From the NCBI GenBank assembly GCA_964396385.1, contig CAYNFH010000202.1:1-11720 (forward strand): a stretch of DNA of 11,720 nt, in the 5' to 3' direction. The translations under genes and the position numbers were made by a program. This DNA comes from CAYNFH01 sp964396385. Lineage in GTDB: Bacteria; Armatimonadota; Chthonomonadetes; Chthonomonadales; CAJBBX01. Numbering within the stretch: the first letter of the stretch is position 1; each line of letters starts with the position of its first letter. Of the stretch, positions 5,776 to 11,720 are shown in pieces. Below the pieces are notes generated by a model. The model saw only the letters and a program-made list of their open reading frames with translations, made no database searches and was not told the DNA's origin.

Positions 5776-8085
5776 TCAGGCTACGCCGGCGGGGACGGGC
5801 TTCTCTTCGTAGTCGCAGTCCGGGTTGGTGCACTTGATGGCGCCGGTGGGCTTGCCGCGGAACGACTGCTCGCCCAGCGGATACTTATGGCACTGCGGGC
5901 ACTGGCGATCCAGCGGCTTGTGCCAGGTGGTGAAGTCGCACGCCGGATAGTTGGAGCAGCCATAGAAGACCGCCCCTCGGCGCGATCGCTTCACCAGCAG
6001 ATCCCCGCCGTCCTTGGGGCACTTGATGCCGAGCGGCTCCGCCGGCTGGTTGCCGTTCTTGGCGGCGGGGCCCTCGTCTCCTGGCAGCCGCACGATGGTC
6101 TTGCACTTGGGATAGGCGGAACAGCCCAGGAACTTGCCGAACCGGCCTTCCCGCTCAATGAGCGGCTTGCCGCACTTGGGGCACTTCTGGTCCGTCACCA
6201 CCGGCTCCGGCTTCTGAGGCTCCTCGCGCGGCGTGCCGTCCTCGTTCAGGATGGTCTTGCACTTGGGATAGCCGGAGCAGCCCAGGAAGCGGCCGAAGCG
6301 GCTCTCGCGCAGCATCATCTTGCGGCCGCAGTTGGGGCAGGTGACGTCCGTCTCCACCTGCTGCGGCTTCACGCGCTCCATGGTCTCGTGCGCCGCGCTC
6401 ACGGATTGGTCGAACGGCCCGTAGAACTCCCGGAGCAGCCGCACCTTGTCCGCGCGGCCCTCCTCCACGTCGTCCAGGCGGGTCTCCATGCCGGCCGTGA
6501 AGCCCACATCCAGCACCTCCGGGAAGTGCTTCACCAGGAGGTCATTGACGGTGAAGCCTAACTCCGTGGGCCGGAACTTCTTCTCCTCCAGCTTCACGTA
6601 CTCGCGGTCCTGGATGGTGGAGATGATGCTGGCGTAGGTGCTCGGCCGGCCGATGCCCTTCTCCTCCAGCGCCTTCACGAGTGTAGCCTCGGTGTAGCGG
6701 GGCGGCGGCTCCGTGAAGTGCTGCCGCGGCAGCAGGGAGATCAGCTCCAGGTCCTGGCCCTCTCTCAGTGCCGGCAGCGGGTCGCGCTCCTCGTCGGTCT
6801 TCTCGTCCGTATCCTTGCCCTCGGTGTAGACCCGCATGAAGCCGTCGAACTTCACCACAGAGCCGGTCGCGCGGAACGTATATCCCTTCGCGTCGATGTC
6901 GGCGGTGGTGACGTCGAAGACCGCCGGCTCCATCTGGCTTGCCACGAACCGGTTCCATATCAGCCGGTACAGCCGGAACTGCTCGGGGCTCAGGTACTGC
7001 GAAACGGAGTCCGGCGTGCGGAAGACGGATGTGGGCCGGATGGCTTCGTGCGCGTCCTGCGCCGCGCCCTTGGTGGTGTACTGCTTGGGCGTGTGAGGCA
7101 GGTACGGCGCGCCGTACTGCTCCTCAATGAACTTGCGGGCCTCCTGCTGCGCCTCCGCGGCGACACGCGTGGAGTCCGTGCGCATGTAGGTGATAAGCCC
7201 CACAGAGCCGGCGGGGCCCAGTTCCACGCCCTCATAGAGCGCCTGGGCTACCGACATCGTGCGCCGGTTCCCGAAGCCCAGCTTCCGGGACGCCTCCTGC
7301 TGGAGCGTGCTGGTGATGAAGGGGGCGGCGGGGTTGCGGCGCTGCTCGCGCTTCTTGACCGAATCGACAACGTAAGCGGCTCCATCCAGGTCCCGGACGA
7401 TGGAGGCGGCCTCTTCCTCATTCCGGAGCTGGACCTTCTCCTTGCCGCGCCCAATGAACTTGGCCTCGAAGGGGAACCGCTTGTCCGGTGGGCGGGGCGT
7501 CAGCGTCGCGGTGAGGCTCCAGTACTCCTCCGGCACGAACGCCTGGATCTCCCGCTCTCGCTCGCAGACGAGTCGCACGGCCACCGACTGCACGCGGCCG
7601 GCCGAGAGGTTCTTGCGCACCTTCTTCCAGAGGAGCGGCGACAGCTTGTATCCCACCAGCCGGTCCAGCACGCGGCGGGCCTCCTGGGCGTCGACCCGCT
7701 TCTCGTCCACCGTGCGCGGATGCCGGATGGCATTCTCGACCGCCGAGCGGGTGATCTCGTTGAATTCGATGCGGCGGGGGTCCTTCAGCTTCAGCGCCTG
7801 CGCCAGGTGCCAGGCGATGGCCTCGCCCTCGCGGTCCGGGTCGGACGCCAGGTAGACGGTGTCGGCGCCTTTGGCCGCGGCCTGGAGCCGCTTCAGCACG
7901 TCCTTGCGCGTGGGGATGGGGACGTACTTGGGCGTGAAGTCGCGCTCCACGTCCACGCCCAGTTCCCGCTCCGGCAGGTCCCGGACGTGCCCCATGGAGG
8001 CCTCGACCTGGTACCCGCTGCCGAGGAAGTTCTTGAGCGTCTTGGTCTTGGCCGGCGATTCAACGATGATGAGAGACTTTGGCAT
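5776..8085 (-). CDS. topA: DNA topoisomerase I (type IA), 769 aa
   Basis: TopA relaxes negative supercoils by transiently cutting one strand through a phosphotyrosine bond. The TOPRIM domain begins MPKSLIIVESPAKTKTLKNF, with E9, and carries the acidic motif SDPDREGEAIAWHL (D82, D84, E86). The core includes LSAGRVQSVAVRLVC (160-174), the active-site GLITYMRTDS with Y300, KGAAQDAHEAIRP (339-351) and EEKGIGRPSTYASI (474-487). The C-terminus has four zinc-ribbon-like repeats, starting near residues 583, 635, 689 and 729. The third has lost one cysteine of its first CxxC (CPKD). Length is normal. The start is ATG at 8083-8085, where the conserved sequence begins; an in-frame ATG at 8173-8175 would add 30 non-conserved residues encoded by the repeat-rich leader. 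It has its own promoter at 8212-8240, and trmFO follows after 9 nt, a pairing known from Firmicutes and others. Confidence 0.98.
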   Translation of the reverse strand: MPKSLIIVESPAKTKTLKNFLGSGYQVEASMGHVRDLPERELGVDVERDFTPKYVPIPTRKDVLKRLQAAAKGADTVYLASDPDREGEAIAWHLAQALKLKDPRRIEFNEITRSAVENAIRHPRTVDEKRVDAQEARRVLDRLVGYKLSPLLWKKVRKNLSAGRVQSVAVRLVCEREREIQAFVPEEYWSLTATLTPRPPDKRFPFEAKFIGRGKEKVQLRNEEEAASIVRDLDGAAYVVDSVKKREQRRNPAAPFITSTLQQEASRKLGFGNRRTMSVAQALYEGVELGPAGSVGLITYMRTDSTRVAAEAQQEARKFIEEQYGAPYLPHTPKQYTTKGAAQDAHEAIRPTSVFRTPDSVSQYLSPEQFRLYRLIWNRFVASQMEPAVFDVTTADIDAKGYTFRATGSVVKFDGFMRVYTEGKDTDEKTDEERDPLPALREGQDLELISLLPRQHFTEPPPRYTEATLVKALEEKGIGRPSTYASIISTIQDREYVKLEEKKFRPTELGFTVNDLLVKHFPEVLDVGFTAGMETRLDDVEEGRADKVRLLREFYGPFDQSVSAAHETMERVKPQQVETDVTCPNCGRKMMLRESRFGRFLGCSGYPKCKTILNEDGTPREEPQKPEPVVTDQKCPKCGKPLIEREGRFGKFLGCSAYPKCKTIVRLPGDEGPAAKNGNQPAEPLGIKCPKDGGDLLVKRSRRGAVFYGCSNYPACDFTTWHKPLDRQCPQCHKYPLGEQSFRGKPTGAIKCTNPDCDYEEKPVPAGVA

Positions 8086-8095
8086 AGCACCTCTT

Positions 8096-8198
8096 GACGG
8101 AAGACGGAGGACGGTAGACGGACGCGGCGACGCGGCAATAGAGCGACGCGGCGAGCCGGAATCCGGGTCGGTCATCCGTCTCCCGTCATCCGTCCTCC
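8096..8198. repeat. Inverted heptamer and octamer arrays in the topA leader
   Basis: On the plus strand four GACGGNN heptamers (8096-8123: GACGGAA, GACGGAG, GACGGTA, GACGGAC) are followed by three GACGCGGC octamers (8121-8128, 8129-8136 and 8145-8152, the last in the same 8-bp register after AATAGAGC). Three CCGTCNN heptamers in opposite orientation follow (8176-8196). GGAGGACGG (8106-8114) pairs perfectly with CCGTCCTCC (8190-8198). The stretch would lie in the topA 5' untranslated leader, about 120 nt long, and could fold into a long stem. No riboswitch or protein-binding family is recognised. Confidence 0.8.
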
Positions 8199-8211
8199 CA
8201 GAGCGTGCGCT

Positions 8212-8240
8212 ATCTTACCTTTGGGCATACCCTTTGTCAA
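8212..8240 (-). promoter_or_regulatory. Sigma70 promoter of topA-trmFO
   Basis: On the minus strand TTGACA (8235-8240), perfect, and TAAGAT (8212-8217), 4 of 6, are separated by 17 nt. Transcription would start near 8205 and run through the repeat-rich leader to the topA ATG at 8085. topA promoters respond to supercoiling in several bacteria; nothing in this sequence proves that here. Confidence 0.7.
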
Positions 8241-8295
8241 GCAGGCTCAAGCGCTCGGTGTGTGTCGCAATTCGCGGCAACCTCGGAGAACAGAT

Positions 8296-8361
8296 GTAGG
8301 GGCGGCCCTGTGTGGCCGCCCGTCCGGGACCTTGCGGGCGGCCACACAGGGCCGCCCCTAC
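8296..8361. repeat. 66-bp perfect palindrome (27-bp arms) in the tricorn-topA intergenic region
   Basis: The arms 8296-8322 and 8335-8361 are perfectly complementary over 27 bp, with a 12-bp loop. The ends read GTAGGGGCGGCC and GGCCGCCCCTAC, a terminal motif I recall from intergenic palindromes in several phyla (Cyanobacteria, Chloroflexi, some Firmicutes). The perfect pairing indicates a recent copy or selection for structure. It could be a non-autonomous mobile palindrome or act as a transcription barrier between the tricorn gene and topA. No T-tract follows and no transposase is nearby. The rest of 8241-8508 holds only the hairpin at 8458-8484; I see no gene there. Confidence 0.9.
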
Positions 8362-8457
8362 GTCTTCTGCGCTGGCCAGATCACTGCCACGATTCATTAC
8401 TCACACGGCAAGCGCTGTTTCAGTGGCGATTCAAGCGGTTTGGACCCGGCAACAGTG

Positions 8458-8484
8458 CAGCCCGCGCACAATGTACGCGGGCTG
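8458..8484 (-). terminator. Hairpin after the tricorn gene, possible terminator
   Basis: CAGCCCGCG and CGCGGGCTG form a perfect 9-bp stem with a 9-nt loop, starting 24 nt past the stop codon at 8509. There is no T-tract, so intrinsic termination is uncertain. The position directly after the gene makes an RNA-end role plausible. Confidence 0.5.
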
Positions 8485-8508
8485 GGAAGGCGCTGGTTCC
8501 CGCTCGAA

Positions 8509-11500
8509 TTAGCGGGAGGCCATCTGGGTCATGAGCGTCTTGACGGCCACTTCCAACTGGCGGTCATTGTCCTCGGCATAGTCTTCCGGGGTCATCTCCA
8601 CCATGATGTCAGGCGGTACGCCGTAGTTCTCCAGGTTGCGGCCGGACAGCGTGTACCAGCCAGTACGGGGAATGCGGAACGTCGTCCCGTCCACAAGTGT
8701 GATGTTGCTGGTCCCGATGACGCCGCCGTAGGTGGTCATCCCCACGAGCTTGCCTAGGCCGTACTCCCGGAAGCCGTTGGGGAAGATCTCTGCGTCGCTC
8801 GCCGACTGCTCGTTGATGAGCAGGATGGTGGGCCGGTTCCACACCTGGAACGGCTGGGTGGAGCGCTCCGCGTCGCGCGGAACCTCATAGCCATGCGGCG
8901 TCCGGCGGAGGAGCGCCAGCAGCTCGTCGTGGATACGGCCGCCCCCGTTGAAGCGAACGTCCAGTACCAGTCCCTGTTTGCTCTGCGCGTCGCCGAACAG
9001 CTCCCGCTCGAAGCGGTGGAGCGACTGCTGGTCCATGGCGCGGATGTGGATGTAGGCCAGCTTGCCGTCCGAGAGGGCGTCCACCTTGTCGCGGCGCGTC
9101 TGAACCCAGCGCTCATACTCCAGGTCGTCCAGGGCGCTCTTGCTGATGGGCTTGACCTTGACCGTCCAGGATCCCTCTTTGGTCGGCTTAGAGTTGACGG
9201 TCAGCTCGGTCGGCTTGCCGACCTTGTCCTCGAGGGTGCGGTACATCGACTCCGTGTGGGCCACCGGCTGCCCGTCGATGGCCAGGATATACTGGCCTGC
9301 CTCCACGTGGTCGCCCACCTGGTCCGCGGGGCCGTGCGGCATCACGTCCGTGACCTTGAGGCCGGGACCGGCGTAATCCTGGTCGAACCCGAGGCCAAGG
9401 TTGCCCGTCACCACCGCCGGACCGGGATCCGGGGGCGGCATCGCGCCGAGGTGCGAGGCGTTCAGCTCCCCGATCATAGCGTCCAGCAGCCAGGCAAAGT
9501 CCTCTTTGGCCGTGATCTCGGCCAGCAGGGGCTCGTACTTCCTGCGCAGCGCCGACCAGTCCGCCCCGTGCATCTTAGCATCGTAGAAGTGCGTGCGGAG
9601 GTTGCGCCACGCCTCGTTGAATGCCTCCTGCAGCACGACCCGGCGGTCCAGCTCCATGGCCGCCGTGAATCCGATCTGGGTGGGGGCCGGCGCGCCCCGC
9701 ACCACCTGGAAGATGGTGCCGCCCGGCCCCAGGAAGAAGAAGCGAGACCCGTCCGGCGCGAAGACCACGGAGCCTCCCGTGGCGCCGCCGGTCATCCGCA
9801 CCGTTGCGCCGGAAGTGATGTCGACCGCCCACCATCCCTCCTGTCCCGCGCCGGAGAGCGTGCAGACGGCCGTCCGGCCATCCGGCGCCAGGGCCATGCT
9901 GGTGACGGAGGAGCTGAAGGTGGTCACTGGCTTGGCGCGGTTCTCGATGCCCGCGAACTCGATCCGCATGGTCGCCGCGCGGGGGACGGCCCCGTGATCC
10001 GGCTGCGTGCCCTCGTCCGGGGATGGCAGCAGATCGACAGTGTAGAGGTTCATGGCGTCGCCGGTGCGGTTGGAGAGGAAGACCAGCCGGCGCCCGTCCT
10101 GCGACCACGCCGGGTCCGTATTGGCTCCCGGATAGCGGGTGACATTGACGGGCGTGCCGCCCACGGCAGGCACAATCCAGATGTCCACCGTGCCGGTGGA
10201 GTCGCGGCGCGTGTAGGCTATCCAGCGGCTGTCCGGCGACCACGCGTAGCCGCCCACACCCGCGCCCGGTCCTAGCCGTACGGCGCTCGCGGCCAGATGC
10301 GACACCTCCTCCTTCTGGAGGTCCTGTGGAACGGGCACGGCATAGAGGCCCGGATCCGCGCCACCGCTTCGCACAAACGCGAGGAGCCTGCCGTTCGGCG
10401 AGAACTGCGGGCGCTCGTCGTCGGCCGGGTCCACCGTGACCTGCTTCTCCGCGTGGCTCGCTACGTCCATCAGGTAGATATCCAGGTTGCCGTTGCGGTC
10501 GCTGGCGTAGGCGAGCAGCTTGCCGTCTTCCGACCAGGTGGGGGAGTACTGCGAGACTCCGGTCTTTGTGAGCCGCGTCGCGTCGCCGCCCGCCGCCAGC
10601 ACGGTCCAGACCTCGCCACGCGCCGTGAACGCCAGCGTCTTGCCGTCCCCAGAGGCGGCGAGGGAGGTGGCGCCCCCGTTCATCTGGACGTAATCGGAGG
10701 GGTTCTGGCGGTCGTCGGAGGGGGCGGAGATGGGGATGGTTGATGGTGCCGGATTCGGGTGTTCAGGTGTTCGGGTGTTCAGGTGTTCAGGCCCGGATTC
10801 CGGAGTCGTGAGTCGTGAGTCGTGAGTCGTGAGAGCGGAATCCGGGCCGGGACGGCGCCCGGCCCCTACAGCGGCAGAAGCTCCCCCAGTATTGGGGGGG
10901 GAGGGCTGCGCCTGGAGCCGAGCGAGCGCAGGCTCCGCAGCGCTCCCTTGGGGGGCCAAACGGAGGGACCAGAGCTGGAAGTCCTGCTCGTAGGCGATGG
11001 TCGAGCCGTCGCGGGAGATGCACGGGAAGCGGACGGGCGCGCCCTGGTGGTGGGTTACCTGGGTCGGCTCGGCGCTGGTGAGCGGCATCTTCCAGAGGTT
11101 GGGCGTGCCGGCGCGGTCTGTTACGAAGAAGACGCCTGTGCCGTCGCGGTTCGGCAGCGGCCAGCCGTCCCAGCCCTCGTAGCTGGTGAGCCGGCGAGTC
11201 TTGCCCGTGGCCAGGGACAAAGCGTAGATGTCCGCATTGGCGCTGCCATGGTAGCGCGGCCGCCACCAGTCCTGCCGCCCCCGCGTGTACACGATGGTCT
11301 TGCCGTCCGGCAGGAAGCTGGCGTACCGCGTCATGTTGCGGTCCCGCGTGAGCCGGCGCAGGCGGCCGTCCTTCAGGCTGACCGTGTAGAGGTCGGGGTA
11401 CCGGCCCTCGCGCGCTGAGGTGAAGAGGAGCTGCGTGCCGTCCGGAGACCAGTCCTGAACGACGTCGTCCGCGCTGTGGAACGTGATCTGCCGCGCGTCT

Positions 11501-11720
11501 CCGCCGCGCGCCGGGATGATGAAGACGTCGAAGTTGCCCTGCCGGTTGGAAGAGAAGGCGATCCAGTTGCCGTCCGGGGACCACTTGGGGAAGGTGTCGT
11601 AGGCCCTATGCACCGTCAGCCGCCGGGCCCTGCCGCCCGCGGTTGGGACCACCCAGAGGTCGCCCAGGTATTCGAAGCAGAGCTGATTGCCGTCCGGGGA
11701 GAGCGCCGGGTAGTGGGCGC
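8509..11720 (-). CDS. Tricorn protease homologue (S41 family), C-terminal 1069 residues, cut by window edge
   Basis: This is a large tricorn-type serine peptidase, expected to degrade peptides. Numbering starts at the first whole codon of the window. Beta-propeller repeats of the WSPDGxxIAF type occur at 7-16, 46-55, 90-99, 136-145 and on to about 245, then a second propeller spans about 345-680. The tricorn core domain includes NEAWRNLRTHFYDAKMHG (701-718) and GELNASHLG (750-758), whose S755-H756 match tricorn S745-H746. A PDZ domain follows (773-858), then the S41 domain with VRFNGGGRIHDELL (921-934), INEQSASDAEIF (968-979, nucleophile S974) and GRNLENYGVPPDI (1026-1038, E1030). The full catalytic set is present. 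The true start and any signal peptide lie beyond 11720; the GTG at 11650-11652 is internal. About 67 repeat-encoded residues (near 262-328) separate the propellers. It stands alone, with a hairpin after the stop. Confidence 0.95.
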   Translation of the reverse strand, partial: AHYPALSPDGNQLCFEYLGDLWVVPTAGGRARRLTVHRAYDTFPKWSPDGNWIAFSSNRQGNFDVFIIPARGGDARQITFHSADDVVQDWSPDGTQLLFTSAREGRYPDLYTVSLKDGRLRRLTRDRNMTRYASFLPDGKTIVYTRGRQDWWRPRYHGSANADIYALSLATGKTRRLTSYEGWDGWPLPNRDGTGVFFVTDRAGTPNLWKMPLTSAEPTQVTHHQGAPVRFPCISRDGSTIAYEQDFQLWSLRLAPQGSAAEPALARLQAQPSPPNTGGASAAVGAGRRPGPDSALTTHDSRLTTPESGPEHLNTRTPEHPNPAPSTIPISAPSDDRQNPSDYVQMNGGATSLAASGDGKTLAFTARGEVWTVLAAGGDATRLTKTGVSQYSPTWSEDGKLLAYASDRNGNLDIYLMDVASHAEKQVTVDPADDERPQFSPNGRLLAFVRSGGADPGLYAVPVPQDLQKEEVSHLAASAVRLGPGAGVGGYAWSPDSRWIAYTRRDSTGTVDIWIVPAVGGTPVNVTRYPGANTDPAWSQDGRRLVFLSNRTGDAMNLYTVDLLPSPDEGTQPDHGAVPRAATMRIEFAGIENRAKPVTTFSSSVTSMALAPDGRTAVCTLSGAGQEGWWAVDITSGATVRMTGGATGGSVVFAPDGSRFFFLGPGGTIFQVVRGAPAPTQIGFTAAMELDRRVVLQEAFNEAWRNLRTHFYDAKMHGADWSALRRKYEPLLAEITAKEDFAWLLDAMIGELNASHLGAMPPPDPGPAVVTGNLGLGFDQDYAGPGLKVTDVMPHGPADQVGDHVEAGQYILAIDGQPVAHTESMYRTLEDKVGKPTELTVNSKPTKEGSWTVKVKPISKSALDDLEYERWVQTRRDKVDALSDGKLAYIHIRAMDQQSLHRFERELFGDAQSKQGLVLDVRFNGGGRIHDELLALLRRTPHGYEVPRDAERSTQPFQVWNRPTILLINEQSASDAEIFPNGFREYGLGKLVGMTTYGGVIGTSNITLVDGTTFRIPRTGWYTLSGRNLENYGVPPDIMVEMTPEDYAEDNDRQLEVAVKTLMTQMASR
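10753..10791. repeat. GTTCAGGT/GTTCGGGT octamer array inside the tricorn gene
   Basis: Almost five 8-bp units run on the plus strand: ATTCGGGT, GTTCAGGT, GTTCGGGT, GTTCAGGT, GTTCAGG. Three octamers restore the reading frame, so the array encodes an 8-residue period, PEHLNTRT, followed by a variant PEHPNP. Confidence 0.95.
10791..10847. repeat. Inverted repeat enclosing the GAGTCGT heptamer array in the tricorn gene
   Basis: GCCCGGATTCC (10791-10801) and GGAATCCGGGC (10837-10847) are perfect 11-bp inverted arms. Between them lie four GAGTCGT heptamers plus GAG (10803-10833). The coding strand reads this as the peptide LTTHDSRLTT, the same as in TrmFO. The arms make it look like a discrete insertion unit with its own ends. 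Confidence 0.95.
10844..10865. repeat. GGGCCGGG/CCCGGCCC palindrome in the tricorn gene
   Basis: Perfect 8-bp arms (10844-10851 and 10858-10865) surround a 6-bp loop. The right arm continues into GGCCCCTAC (10861-10869), which resembles the GCCCCTAC end of the 66-bp intergenic palindrome at 8296-8361. Confidence 0.8.
10883..10898. repeat. CCCCCA/TGGGGG hairpin in the tricorn gene
   Basis: CCCCCA (10883-10888), a 4-bp loop and TGGGGG (10893-10898) form a perfect 6-bp stem. The right side continues as a run of eight G residues (10894-10901). On the coding strand the run of C encodes prolines. A homopolymer run of this length could slip and shift the frame. Confidence 0.8.

Larger units (their letters stand above)
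10735..10935 (-). other. In-frame repeat-derived insertion inside the tricorn gene
   Basis: About 200 bp encode residues ~262-328 between LWSLRLAPQG and IPISAPSDDRQNP, at the junction of the two propellers. On the plus strand the order is an octamer array (10753-10791), an 11-bp inverted repeat enclosing four GAGTCGT heptamers (10791-10847), a GGGCCGGG/CCCGGCCC palindrome (10844-10865) ending in GGCCCCTAC, and a CCCCCA/TGGGGG hairpin (10883-10898). The peptide is rich in Pro, Ala, Thr, Ser and Gly and probably forms a disordered linker. Exact edges are estimates. Confidence 0.8.

Noticed and set aside
6718..8097. 459-codon open frame on the plus strand opposite topA
   Set aside because: It is antisense to an unmistakable topA, its protein has no recognisable domain, and its composition (Leu, Arg, Gly, Ala, Val) is typical of shadow frames in GC-rich DNA.
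8086..8175. 30-residue N-terminal extension of TopA from the ATG at 8175
   Set aside because: TopA homologues begin at the MPKSLIIVESPAK equivalent; the extension is encoded by repeat DNA and is not conserved in type. An AGAGGTG site lies just before 8085.
8893..10275. 460-codon open frame on the plus strand opposite the tricorn gene
   Set aside because: It is antisense to conserved propeller, PDZ and S41 domains, with shadow-frame composition and no family motif.
1..11720. tRNA, rRNA or other structured RNA genes
   Set aside because: I found no cloverleaf pattern, CCA-ended acceptor stem, rRNA segment or recognisable riboswitch. The palindromes present are repeats or possible terminators.

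Overview
The window reads as an ordinary chromosomal stretch of a high-G+C bacterium, with every convincing gene on the minus strand. Phylum cannot be fixed from this sequence alone. The topA-trmFO pair, a large tricorn-type S41 protease, and a membrane protein paired with a small winged-helix regulator would fit lineages such as Armatimonadota, Acidobacteriota or Gemmatimonadota; this is an inference. Several sigma70-type promoters with good -35/-10 boxes are visible.

Layout, in transcription order (right to left). 8509-11720: a tricorn-protease homologue, complete at its C-terminus but cut at its N-terminus by the window edge. 8086-8508: an intergenic region with a large perfect palindrome (27-bp arms), a TTGACA-17-TAAGAT promoter and a repeat-rich topA leader. 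5776-8085: topA (DNA topoisomerase I). 4264-5766: trmFO (folate/FAD-dependent tRNA m5U54 methyltransferase), starting 9 nt after topA. 4127-4263: an octamer tandem array, then a perfect TTGACA-16-TATAAT promoter with an ACTTTG-N5-CAAAGT operator candidate. 656-4126: five tightly spaced genes: a six-helix membrane protein, a winged-helix regulator, a small ribbon-helix-helix-like protein, a DUF4173-type membrane protein and an unrecognised membrane protein. 370-655: intergenic, with a hairpin and a candidate promoter. 1-369: the first 123 codons of glyA (serine hydroxymethyltransferase), which starts at TTG.

The most unusual feature is a set of short tandem repeats with 7- or 8-bp units and associated palindromes. 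They lie between genes and also in frame inside two conserved genes. TrmFO carries about 63 extra residues and the tricorn homologue about 67, both built almost entirely from these repeats. A 33-bp block (four GAGTCGT heptamers plus flanks) is identical in the two genes. Unit sequence and period differ from array to array, and several arrays sit beside or between inverted repeats. This looks like an active or recently active repeat-spreading process that tolerates in-frame insertion into surface loops.

Functionally, topA and trmFO form a recognised housekeeping pair. GlyA makes the methylenetetrahydrofolate that TrmFO consumes, although the two genes are not co-transcribed here. The 656-4126 cluster is probably one autoregulated operon of envelope proteins of unknown role.
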